Source of the DNA: CAYHVK01 sp964360255
GTDB lineage: Bacteria > Bdellovibrionota > Bdellovibrionia > Bdellovibrionales > UBA1609
Direction: 5' to 3'
DNA: 32,487 nt
Assembly: GCA_964360255.1 (NCBI GenBank)
Contig: CAYHVK010000024.1
Span: 1 to 32,487, forward strand
This document shows positions 1 to 7,207 of this stretch, piece after piece. Position 1 is the first letter of the stretch. Each line of letters opens with the position of its first letter. The position numbers and the translations under genes were made by a program. The notes beneath the pieces were generated by a model that was not told the origin of the DNA, ran no database searches, and saw nothing but the letters and a program-made list of their open reading frames with translations.

Positions 1-79
1 GCCGGACAGTAAATATTTTTTGACTCTCACTGTCTTTGAAAAAAGCAAATTTTAAAAGTGATGGTACAAAGTCGTAGAT

Positions 80-598
80 ATGAAACAAAAAACACTTTTT
101 AAATTATCAGAATATTCAAGTGTGTTTGGTGGAGCATTAGCAGCGAAGAAAAGAAAAGTGCGCAGACCTTTAAGCAACAAGAACCCAATCCATATTGTTC
201 TGCGCGCAGACATTGCTCAATCAGGTTCACTTTTGAAATATCGATCTAGTATTGAAAAATACTTTATGAAATTTGCTCGTGATTTTGATGTGCGAATTTA
301 CAAAAAAGCTTTGGTCTCGAATCATATACATTTCGTAGCTTTATTCGGATCGCGATATTCTTATACCAAGTTTGTTCGTGCGCTCACTGGCACTTTGGCG
401 AAAAATCTTAAAATCAAATGGCACCTTCGCCCGTGGACTCGGTTGCTCAAATGGGGCAGAGATCTGAGCACCGCTTTGAAGTACGTTTTACAGAATCATC
501 TTGAAGCTACACGAGTTATTCCGTACCAGAAAAGACGTATCCGGCGAGTAAGGACCGACCTCGACTCGACCTCAAAAGCCTCGCTTCTGTTTGGCTGA
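80..598 (+). CDS. REP-associated tyrosine transposase-like protein (RAYT, IS200/Y1 HUH family)
   Basis: This 172-residue protein resembles the Y1_Tnp domain of IS200-like transposases, which nick single-stranded DNA at hairpins through a tyrosine. The HUH motif is His82-Ile-His84 inside SNHIHFVALF. An earlier conserved-type strand PIHIV holds His38. The likely catalytic tyrosine is Tyr135 in ALKYVLQNH, about 50 residues after the HUH motif as expected for this family. The length fits a domesticated single-copy RAYT rather than a complete insertion sequence, because I see no accessory TnpB gene. The C-terminal 25 residues are basic. The ATG at 80 has no clear ribosome binding site. It sits just before the flagellar genes without an obvious functional link. 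I found no convincing REP palindromes beside it, so present activity is unknown. The family call is fairly secure; the role is inference. Confidence 0.72.
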   Translation: MKQKTLFKLSEYSSVFGGALAAKKRKVRRPLSNKNPIHIVLRADIAQSGSLLKYRSSIEKYFMKFARDFDVRIYKKALVSNHIHFVALFGSRYSYTKFVRALTGTLAKNLKIKWHLRPWTRLLKWGRDLSTALKYVLQNHLEATRVIPYQKRRIRRVRTDLDSTSKASLLFG

Positions 599-665
599 GC
601 ACGCCCAACATCCAAATTTCACAACCAGTCTGCTGAACTCCCGTCAATATTCCGATTCGTTCGCT

Positions 666-1037
666 ATGAACGTGCGAAGTGTGTCAAATCCCATTCTGCC
701 GGCTGAGATTAAGCGCTCAGAAGATACGAAAAATGTTCGTATGGATAGCAGTCATCAAGATCGCGATGCAGACGGGAAGCGTGACCAACCGGCACCCGAC
801 GAAAGTCCGCTCAGCGAAGAAGAAAAGAAAAAAGTCGATGAGTATTTCGAGAAGTTATCAGGGCTAAAAGCGAATGGTCTGACCATTACTCTCGAGACAA
901 GCGAATCCAATTTGAAAATGTACATTGTGCGTGACCCGGAAGGTACGGTTGTACGCCGTATACCTGAATTTGAAATGCGACTTTTGATTCAAGACAAAGA
1001 TCGCAAAAGCGGTCAGCTTTTCGATCGCGCTGGTTAA
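666..1037 (+). CDS. flaG: FlaG-like flagellar protein
   Basis: A 123-residue protein with a charged, low-complexity N-terminal half (about 20-65) and a C-terminal domain (about 70-120) of FlaG type: a predicted amphipathic strand pair around LTITLETSE and KMYIVRDPEG, then VVRRIPEFEMRLL and a short tail ending in LFDRAG. FlaG proteins lie upstream of fliD in many bacteria and influence filament length, which matches this position. The open frame extends back to a TTG at 591, overlapping the transposase end, but that extension looks unstructured and has no Shine-Dalgarno. The ATG at 666 is therefore preferred, although it too has only a weak ribosome site. A 200-base gap separates it from fliD. 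The family assignment is by motif and context, moderately sure. Confidence 0.65.
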   Translation: MNVRSVSNPILPAEIKRSEDTKNVRMDSSHQDRDADGKRDQPAPDESPLSEEEKKKVDEYFEKLSGLKANGLTITLETSESNLKMYIVRDPEGTVVRRIPEFEMRLLIQDKDRKSGQLFDRAG

Positions 1038-1238
1038 TAAGCGCGCTAATAAACCTGGTCTAGCCACTCATTGTTTCCCTTCAAACCTGCACTAAATTCC
1101 GAATGAAAATTTGGCTGGACCTCACCCTACAATCGCAAGTCCAGGACATTTTATTGACTCACAGATTTAACAAAACCTCTGCGAAAATAAATAAATCGAC
1201 TCGAGCATAAGTTCGGCGATTTTACAGGGGCCACGTTT

Positions 1239-2627
1239 ATGGGAATAACAATTGGAGGATTAGCTTCGGGATTACCGCCCAATCTCGTCGACCAATTGGT
1301 TGAAGCCGAACGTGCTCCAATTAAAAATCTCGAAATAAAGAAAGACAAAATCGACATTAAGCTCAAGCTCGTGAACGATCTTGAAACAAAACTTCGCGCT
1401 ATCGAAGGTACTATCGGAACCTTGGCTTCGCAAAAAGGTTTTAACGATATCAAGTTAGAGTCGGGCGACCCGAACGTTGTGCAGGGATCAGTTGATCCAT
1501 CAATGGCCCCGAAAGGAAACTGGAACGTTGAAGTGGTAGAGCTGGCTCAAAAAGCAGCGGCGATTACCAACGGCTTTCCGGACAAAGATAAAACTCAAGT
1601 AGGTGTAGGCTATATCAGCTTTAGTACTCCCGATGGTGAAAAAGAAGTTTATATCGATGGAGCTAGCAACACTCTTGAAGGCGTAGCAAGTAAAATTAAT
1701 GGTGCTGGCTTAGGTGTGAAAGCTGCTGTGATTAATGATCGAAAAGATCCAGATGCGCCGTTTAAGCTCATGGTTTCAGGCGATGGAATGGGTGATGAGA
1801 GTAAAGTTGAGTACCCAACGCTGTATTTTCTCGATGGTGATCAAGATTTATATTTCGATGACGAGCGCGAAGCCCGTAACGGAAGAATCAAAATGGACGG
1901 TTTCGAGTTTGAAATCGGTGACAACACGGTTAAGGATTTAATTCCTGGCGTTGTCCTCGATTTGAAACAAGCGAATCCGGGTCGCAGTGTGAACATCAGC
2001 GTTAAAGAGAACCGTGAGGTCGTAAATACCAAGATCAATGAATTCGTAAAGACGATGAATGATGCTCTCAGTTTCTTACAGGCGCAAAGTAAGCTTGATG
2101 AAAACACGGATACATCTAAAACATTGGGCGGTGATTCGCTTGTTCGTGGTGTTGAAAGCCGTCTCCGACGTTTAATTCAAGATCCTCAATACGGAATGGG
2201 TACTGGCAGTATCAATCGTCTTGGTCAATTGGGCATTGAAATAACCCGTAGCGGTACGTTGAAGTTGAATGAAGATAAATTCAACCAAACGCTAGCGGCT
2301 CAACCCGATGATGTCCGTCGCTTCTTTACCGGTGATGGATTCAATGTGGGTTTTATACCTTCTCTTCGTCGTGAGATTTCAACTCTGACCAACTCTGCAT
2401 TTGGTCAAGTGACTATGAGAAAACGCTCTCTCGAAGAAAACATTAAAAGAATTGATCAGAGTATTGCGAACAAAGAACGTCAAATGACTCGTAGAGAAGA
2501 GCAGCTGCGAAACAAGTTCGCCAAACTCGAAGAAACTATGTCGGGACTCAAACAGCAGGGCGCTGCTGTGGGTGCCATCGGTGGCGGTTACGCGGGGCCA
2601 AATCTCGGCGGCGCTAAAATGAGTTAA
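1239..2627 (+). CDS. fliD: Flagellar filament capping protein FliD (hook-associated protein 2)
   Basis: FliD forms the oligomeric cap at the filament tip and promotes folding of exported flagellin. The 462-residue length is typical. The N-terminus GITIGGLASGLPPNLVDQL (residues 2-20) is the classic FliD_N signature of the D0 coiled coil. The central part (about 75-300) is the more variable exposed D2/D3 region. The C-terminal FliD_C part (about 330-440) contains the heptad-rich segment around KRSLEENIKRIDQSIANKE that pairs with the N-terminal helix. The start is ATG at 1239 with a weak purine stretch (AGGGG) before it. It is followed by fliS, its usual partner. The protein is exported by the flagellar type III system, so no Sec signal is expected. 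Confidence 0.95.
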   Translation: MGITIGGLASGLPPNLVDQLVEAERAPIKNLEIKKDKIDIKLKLVNDLETKLRAIEGTIGTLASQKGFNDIKLESGDPNVVQGSVDPSMAPKGNWNVEVVELAQKAAAITNGFPDKDKTQVGVGYISFSTPDGEKEVYIDGASNTLEGVASKINGAGLGVKAAVINDRKDPDAPFKLMVSGDGMGDESKVEYPTLYFLDGDQDLYFDDEREARNGRIKMDGFEFEIGDNTVKDLIPGVVLDLKQANPGRSVNISVKENREVVNTKINEFVKTMNDALSFLQAQSKLDENTDTSKTLGGDSLVRGVESRLRRLIQDPQYGMGTGSINRLGQLGIEITRSGTLKLNEDKFNQTLAAQPDDVRRFFTGDGFNVGFIPSLRREISTLTNSAFGQVTMRKRSLEENIKRIDQSIANKERQMTRREEQLRNKFAKLEETMSGLKQQGAAVGAIGGGYAGPNLGGAKMS

Positions 2628-2681
2628 TGAATTTAAAAAAGGTTAGAGAGTGAGCAGAAACAGGAGAGGTAGAAGGAGTAT

Positions 2682-3080
2682 ATGAGCAATCCATATAGCA
2701 AATACAAGGCAACAGCGGTGCAAAGCGCCAGCAAGGAGAAAATCCTGCTTATGCTTTATGAGGCCGCCATCAAGTTTACCAAGAAAGCTATCATTGCTTG
2801 CGAAGCAAAAGATATTGCCGAGCGAGGTTTAAATATTGGTCGTGCCTATGACATTGTTTCTGAGCTGAATAATACGCTCAATCACAAACTCGCTCCTGAA
2901 ATGTGCAAGAACATGGAGCAGCTCTACATGTTTGTGACCGATAAATTGATTAAAGCCAATATTTCAGGAGACGTTCAGCACCTTAAAGAAGCGCTGAAAA
3001 TTCTCGAAATTCTCAATGATGGTTGGATTCAGGCCATTGAGAAGCTGAAAAAAGAAGGCAAGACCAGTCAGTCCGCGTAA
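2682..3080 (+). CDS. fliS: Flagellin export chaperone FliS
   Basis: FliS is a small four-helix cytosolic chaperone that binds the C-terminus of flagellin and prevents premature polymerisation. The 132 residues are the usual family length. The N-terminal segment NPYSKYKATAVQSASKEK followed by ILLMLYEAAI is the FliS signature, with helices covering nearly all of the rest. The start is well determined by a strong AGAAGGAGT ribosome site just before the ATG. It sits directly downstream of fliD, the standard order, and 33 bases upstream of a second chaperone-like gene. No flagellin gene is in the window, so its client lies elsewhere. Confidence 0.93.
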   Translation: MSNPYSKYKATAVQSASKEKILLMLYEAAIKFTKKAIIACEAKDIAERGLNIGRAYDIVSELNNTLNHKLAPEMCKNMEQLYMFVTDKLIKANISGDVQHLKEALKILEILNDGWIQAIEKLKKEGKTSQSA

Positions 3081-3113
3081 TTAATTTTTAATTTAATTTT
3101 TTAAGGAGATACT

Positions 3114-3539
3114 ATGCATACCATCATCGAACTACTGAACGAAAAAAACTTTTGCCTCGAAAAATTCATCGGTGTGAACGCTACCGAATTGAGTAATTTT
3201 ACATCTGGCAACTTCGATAATCTCGAAGAATTTTATGCTACACGCGAGGGTTTACTCGAGATTATTAAAAAAATTGATTTTTTAATCGATGAGAAAAATC
3301 AAGATCCTGTCGACACAGCTAAAATCAGTGTTGAATTTAAGAGAGATATTCTCGATGCTCAACGCACAAAGAACGATCTTGTTGGTCAAATCTTGCAACA
3401 AGATCTAGAGATCCTTTCAGCTCTTGAAAGTGCAAAATCTGAGATCATTCGTGAGCTCAGCTCAGTGCGTTCAAACAAGAAAGCGATCGGTTCATACAAG
3501 TCGGGGTTGATATCAACTCGACTCGACGAAGAGGCGTAA
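3114..3539 (+). CDS. FlgN/FliT-like flagellar chaperone (putative)
   Basis: A 141-residue, almost entirely helical protein with no signal peptide or membrane segment. Its position after fliS, its size and its pattern of long amphipathic helices resemble FlgN or FliT, which are type III export chaperones for hook-associated proteins or the cap. The C-terminal segment ending VRSNKKAIGSYKSG is similar in style to the FlgN tail, where an aromatic residue precedes the flexible end. The ATG has a strong AAGGAG ribosome site at the expected spacing. FliT is the alternative because it would serve FliD, encoded two genes upstream. The assignment rests on context and composition, not on a decisive motif. 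Confidence 0.5.
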   Translation: MHTIIELLNEKNFCLEKFIGVNATELSNFTSGNFDNLEEFYATREGLLEIIKKIDFLIDEKNQDPVDTAKISVEFKRDILDAQRTKNDLVGQILQQDLEILSALESAKSEIIRELSSVRSNKKAIGSYKSGLISTRLDEEA

Positions 3540-3574
3540 CGCATTCTATAAATAAAATCTGGACGACAATTCAG

Positions 3575-3598
3575 TGACGGGGTGCTTTGACCTCGTCA
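3575..3598 (+). terminator. Possible hairpin ending the flaG-fliD-fliS unit
   Basis: Arms TGACGGGG and CCTCGTCA form an 8-base-pair stem with one G-U pair and an 8-base loop, 36 bases after the chaperone gene stop. No T-run follows, so it is a weak or factor-dependent terminator at best. It lies between that gene and the sigma-54 promoter, which is where a boundary would be expected. Confidence 0.25.
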
Positions 3599-3638
3599 AG
3601 TCCATGACTACCCAATTCAAAATTACACACCCTAGAGC

Positions 3639-3655
3639 TTGGCATTCCTGTTGCT
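3639..3655 (+). promoter_or_regulatory. Sigma-54 (RpoN) promoter of the TPR/glycosyltransferase operon
   Basis: The sequence TTGGCATTCCTGTTGCT matches the -24/-12 consensus YTGGCAC-N5-TTGCW with the invariant GG (3641-3642) and GC (3653-3654) exactly ten bases apart. Transcription would begin near 3666, leaving a leader of about 14 bases with the GAGGGG ribosome site of the TPR gene at 3680. Sigma-54 promoters require an enhancer-binding AAA+ activator, and none is encoded in the window. The fit of motif, spacing and position makes chance unlikely. Confidence 0.75.
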
Positions 3656-3679
3656 ATTTCTATTTATGAGGGGTGAGCC

Positions 3680-4765
3680 ATGTCTAGACTAGAGTCTTAC
3701 GAAATAAACGAACTTTTTAAGAATAATCCATCACAGGAGCCGCAACCACCAACGTCTGGTATCGCTGTTGATCGCAAGCAGATGATCGCAGAATTTGATT
3801 CTGAAGCCGCCTACAATACAGAAATTCATTCGGCAGCAAAGCCGGTTCCAAAAGATTTGGCTGAATTTTTAGTGAATGCAGGTTTGCTCTTGAAAAGTGG
3901 TGAGCACACATTAGCTCTCAACCTCTTCCGCGCCACTTTGATGCGTGATCCGGATAATTCAGTCGCACTCCGTGGAATGGGCGAATCACTCAGTCAACTG
4001 AATCGGCATACTGAAGCGCTCCCTTACTTTCGTGCTATCGTTAAAAACGAAGGTACGCCTCAAGCTTGGGCTCGTTTAGCTGATGAAGCTTACCATGCTC
4101 AAGATTTCGATGAGGCTTACACAAGTTACGTGGTTTCCATTGAGATGGGCTTGCCAGATGGTCGCGAGCTTTTTGCCGCCTATAAAAACCTCGGTAATAT
4201 TTTGGTGATTCGCACAGATCTAGCGGCCGCAGAGAAAATGTATCAGAAGGCCTATACACTCAACCCAGACTCCGATGTGCTTATGGTGAATTTAGGTTCA
4301 CTTGAGATTCACAAAGGTGATCTGAATAAAGCTGTGCATATGTTTCGTCAAGCCGTAGCCGTCAATGATTCTAATGATAAAGCATGGGTTGGGCTCGCAT
4401 TAATTCACCGTGAGTTTAGTGACAGTGAGCTTTCGTGGGCTAATGTTGAAAAAGCTTTAGATCTGAATCCTAAAAATGAATCAGCCATTCGTTTAGTATC
4501 AGAATGGGCATTGAAAGATGCCGAATATGATAAAGCCATCACACGTATCGAGAAGTTTCTCCAGCACTGTGATCAAGATGCCCAGATGACTCTTTGGTTA
4601 GCTAAATTTTTCTATCTCGCCGGCCAGCTCAATAATGCCGAAGTTGAAATCAATAAAGCTTTAGATTTAAGTCCGCACCTCGAAGGTGCTATGGAAGTTT
4701 ACCAAGCCATTCGTGAAGAGAGATTGTGTCGCGAAACGCAACCCCATCGCGAAGCGAGAGTGTAA
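3680..4765 (+). CDS. TPR-repeat protein, first gene of a sigma-54 operon
   Basis: A 361-residue soluble protein with no signal peptide. Residues 1-55 are a polar, probably disordered lead. From about 60 to 345 there are roughly eight tetratricopeptide repeats, for example A-LRGMGESLSQLNRHTEALP, YKNLGNILVIRTDLAAAEKM, LGSLEIHKGDLNKAVHMFRQ and WLAKFFYLAGQLNNAEVEI, each with the usual small/aromatic pattern. TPR arrays bind protein partners, and in glycosylation loci they often present substrates or join enzymes. The gene starts at ATG 3680 after GAGGGG, directly behind the sigma-54 promoter, and its stop overlaps the next start (TAATG). A role as adaptor for the downstream glycosyltransferases is inference. 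Confidence 0.85.
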   Translation: MSRLESYEINELFKNNPSQEPQPPTSGIAVDRKQMIAEFDSEAAYNTEIHSAAKPVPKDLAEFLVNAGLLLKSGEHTLALNLFRATLMRDPDNSVALRGMGESLSQLNRHTEALPYFRAIVKNEGTPQAWARLADEAYHAQDFDEAYTSYVVSIEMGLPDGRELFAAYKNLGNILVIRTDLAAAEKMYQKAYTLNPDSDVLMVNLGSLEIHKGDLNKAVHMFRQAVAVNDSNDKAWVGLALIHREFSDSELSWANVEKALDLNPKNESAIRLVSEWALKDAEYDKAITRIEKFLQHCDQDAQMTLWLAKFFYLAGQLNNAEVEINKALDLSPHLEGAMEVYQAIREERLCRETQPHREARV

Positions 4766-5400
4766 TGCTATCTAACGTCACGGCGCGAACAGGTGAACCT
4801 GTTCTCATTTTGAACGGGAAGCTTTTGGCTTCTAAGTTCGACCCCAAAGCAGAAGCTAAAAAGTGGGTTGAAAAGTGCGCTGGCCAATTGGCGTCTTTAG
4901 CGGAAGCTAGCCAAGTCCATTTCGTTCTCGGAGCGGGAAGCGGTCAAGCTCTGCTCGAACTCGCTCATCGTTACCCAAAAGCTCACATCATTGCTTTTAC
5001 AACAAAAAGTGAAATTATCGCTTTTTGGCAAGAGCACTTTGAAAATCTGGCCCCTTCACGCATCAGTTTTTATCAGCTGACTACCGTTGAAAAGTTTCTT
5101 GAAAGCCCAGTGTTTTTTAATGTGATTGAAAAAACATTTGTCGTGCTCGAGCATCCCTCAGCTTCAGTTGAGGGCTCGACAGAATTTAAAGCTTTAAAAG
5201 AAGCTTTGCTAGGCCGCAGTTACGGAGCGTTCCGCACGCAAGCCCAGCACCATAAATCCTACGCAGAACTGTCGCAGGTTTTACTGCCGACCATCGGCGC
5301 GCTCAGTATTAAAAATTTATCCGACGCCTTGAATTTGGCGCAAGAAGTGAATCCAAGCAGTCGCAGTGAAATTTTAGTTTTACGGGAGCTCATTAAGTGA
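4765..5400 (+). CDS. Maf-like N-terminal domain protein (flagellin glycosylation type, putative)
   Basis: A 211-residue protein. The first part, PVLILNGKLLASKFDPKAEA (residues 12-31), resembles the N-terminal signature of Maf motility accessory factors, where a strand is followed by a Ser-x-x-Asp-Pro-x-x-Glu-Ala motif. It is followed by a Rossmann-like VLGAGSG loop (54-60) and a strand ending AHIIAF. Full Maf proteins carry a further DUF115 domain that transfers nonulosonic acids to flagellin. That part is absent, so this is a stand-alone N-terminal-like module. A longer frame begins at a GTG at 4726, but the ATG at 4765 overlapping the previous stop is preferred. The next gene overlaps by four bases. 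The family link is by eye and tentative. Confidence 0.5.
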   Translation: MLSNVTARTGEPVLILNGKLLASKFDPKAEAKKWVEKCAGQLASLAEASQVHFVLGAGSGQALLELAHRYPKAHIIAFTTKSEIIAFWQEHFENLAPSRISFYQLTTVEKFLESPVFFNVIEKTFVVLEHPSASVEGSTEFKALKEALLGRSYGAFRTQAQHHKSYAELSQVLLPTIGALSIKNLSDALNLAQEVNPSSRSEILVLRELIK

Positions 5401-7025
5401 AAATTTTGGTGGTATCGTTATTACGTCTTGGGGATTTAGTGATGCAAACACCATCGCTAAGTGCTTTGCGTAAGCTGTACCCACGCGCCGAGATCCATTT
5501 ACTCACTAATGATTCGAACAAAGGAATTGTTCCGCTCCTTCCCTTTATTCAAAAGACACATTATTTTCCGCGTCAGCTTTTACAGCTTTCTCAAGGCGAG
5601 ATTCAGATTCCAACTCTCTGGGGACACAATCATCTTCAATCTTTTATGGCTGAAGTGAATGCTAATAACTACACTTATGTGATCAATCTGACTCATAACA
5701 AGCTCAGTGGTCATCTTATGGATTTAATCAAAGCCAGTGATAAAGAAGGCCTTGTGATTGCGGCCAACCAGCGTCCGACTTTCGGCTCCCGCTGGTTCCG
5801 CTATTTGAATAATATCAGCACCACGTACTCCCGCCATAAATTTCATCTCAGTGATGTTTACCAGTGGTCGACTTCAGCTCAAGAAAATGAACCGGCTTAC
5901 TTGGTGCCGACCGTAGAGGGTGAGGCCGAAGCCGCCGAGATTCTTAAAAATCTCTCTGATAAAAAACCGATTTTAGCTCTGCAAACACAAACCAGTGATG
6001 CAAAAAAGAACTGGCGTGCCACTCATTGGATGACTTTAATTCGCAATGTGCTCAAGCATCAGCCCGGCTATCAAATTGTAATGCTCGGTAGTCCAGCCGA
6101 AAAGCCGGAACTTGAAAAAATTAAAGCTCTATTGGGTGAGCAGCAGGATTCTGTTCGCATCGTGACTCCTCAGTTAGCCGGAGCCTTTTCTCTCTTAAAG
6201 CGTACAAAGTATTTAATTTCTGTAGATACCAGCATCAAGCACATGGGCGCAGCGGCAGGAGCTAAAATCATTGAGCTAGCACTTGGAAGCAGTGATCTTC
6301 AATCGACTGGTGCTTACACAGATGGCGCTTACATTATTAAATCAAAAGAAGCTTGTTCGCCTTGCCACCATTCAAGCATTTGTCATCGGGAGCAGCATTT
6401 ATGCTCGGCAACAGTTTCTCCACAATTGGTCTATGGTATTTTTAGTGCTTTAGTAAATGCGGATATCACCGGCATTCAGCACTTGGCTCAGGAATTTTCT
6501 GAGCAGGCAGAAGTCTTTGTCACTTCAATGGGCGGTGAATTTTGGACGGTGAACAAACTGAGCCATGAAAACTATGCGGTTGAGCGGGCTGTCGAACTGA
6601 CAGCGTGGAAGCATTTATTTACGACCTCTGATCGTCACAACATCGATACTTATGGCTCATTAGGCTATAAGCTTGGCGTACAGATGAAAAAAGAAAATCT
6701 GACAAGCTCAAACTTATCTGAAGTCGAAGAGCGGCTGAGAAAAGAACAAAGCCTGGTTTTATCTCTCAAGTTGCACATCGAGCGTGAATTCAAAACGGCG
6801 ACAGGTTCGGCACAAATTTTCAAAAGCAGAATCTTAGATCGTCTTATTGAAGCAGAAAATATTTTACAAAGTGGTCCTATCTTTTCATATCTGATCAATG
6901 AAAAGAATGAAGACAGTTTTAGCTTAGCACGCGCCTTGATCACTCAGGCCACCGACACTTTAGATTTATACCAAGTTCAAAACAGAATTATACGCAATTT
7001 CGATACATCCATGGAGGCAGAATGA
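5397..7025 (+). CDS. GT9 (ADP-heptose) glycosyltransferase with helical C-terminal extension
   Basis: The first 350 residues are a GT-B fold glycosyltransferase of family 9. The N-terminus KILVVSLLRLGDLVMQTP is the heptosyltransferase signature with the catalytic-type Asp13. The C-lobe has KKNWRATHW and the donor-site motif SVDTSIKHMGAAAG (Asp277, His282). A Cys cluster (Cys320, 323, 329, 336), as seen in some GT9 enzymes, follows. Residues about 355-542 form an extra helical tail not found in LPS heptosyltransferases, which are about 340-360 residues long. GT9 enzymes transfer heptose or related sugars from ADP-linked donors. The setting between flagellar and TPR/Maf-like genes suggests a protein acceptor, although lipopolysaccharide remains possible. 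The start is an ATGA-type four-base overlap (GTGA) with the previous gene. Confidence 0.82.
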   Translation: MKILVVSLLRLGDLVMQTPSLSALRKLYPRAEIHLLTNDSNKGIVPLLPFIQKTHYFPRQLLQLSQGEIQIPTLWGHNHLQSFMAEVNANNYTYVINLTHNKLSGHLMDLIKASDKEGLVIAANQRPTFGSRWFRYLNNISTTYSRHKFHLSDVYQWSTSAQENEPAYLVPTVEGEAEAAEILKNLSDKKPILALQTQTSDAKKNWRATHWMTLIRNVLKHQPGYQIVMLGSPAEKPELEKIKALLGEQQDSVRIVTPQLAGAFSLLKRTKYLISVDTSIKHMGAAAGAKIIELALGSSDLQSTGAYTDGAYIIKSKEACSPCHHSSICHREQHLCSATVSPQLVYGIFSALVNADITGIQHLAQEFSEQAEVFVTSMGGEFWTVNKLSHENYAVERAVELTAWKHLFTTSDRHNIDTYGSLGYKLGVQMKKENLTSSNLSEVEERLRKEQSLVLSLKLHIEREFKTATGSAQIFKSRILDRLIEAENILQSGPIFSYLINEKNEDSFSLARALITQATDTLDLYQVQNRIIRNFDTSMEAE

Positions 7026-7207
7026 ATACGAATGAAATAGAAGGCCAATTGAAGAAGGCTATTGAACGACTTGAAGCCTCTGCTGAACAGTTGATTAAAA
7101 CTTCAGGTTACACGAACGAGAGCAGAAGATTGAAAATGTTAATCGAACTTATTCGGGAGCAAGTTAAGAATGAAAATTCTCATTATACAGCTGGCGAGAT
7201 TCGGTGA
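7022..7207 (+). CDS. Small helical protein between two glycosyltransferases
   Basis: A 61-residue charged, helical protein (EGQLKKAIERLEASAEQL and LKMLIELIREQVK form amphipathic helices) of unrecognised family. Its ATG overlaps the stop of the preceding glycosyltransferase by four bases (ATGA), and its last 38 bases lie inside the next glycosyltransferase gene in another frame. Both junctions indicate translational coupling and argue that it is a real gene. It could be a small partner that bridges the two tailed enzymes, but nothing in the sequence proves this. Confidence 0.55.
   Translation: MNTNEIEGQLKKAIERLEASAEQLIKTSGYTNESRRLKMLIELIREQVKNENSHYTAGEIR

Noticed and set aside
5..34. Inverted repeat GACAGT/ACTGTC before the transposase gene
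   Set aside because: Six bases with an 18-base gap in a short window edge is too weak to call a REP or terminal repeat.
1115..1144. Hairpin CTGGAC/GTCCAG between flaG-like gene and fliD
   Set aside because: The stem is only six pairs with an 18-base loop; the T-rich stretch after it is common in this AT-rich gap.
1154..1210. Possible sigma-70 or sigma-28 promoter before fliD
   Set aside because: TTGACT has no -10 at 16-18 bases, and the TAAA/GAGCATAA pair has the wrong spacing for a flagellar sigma-28 site.
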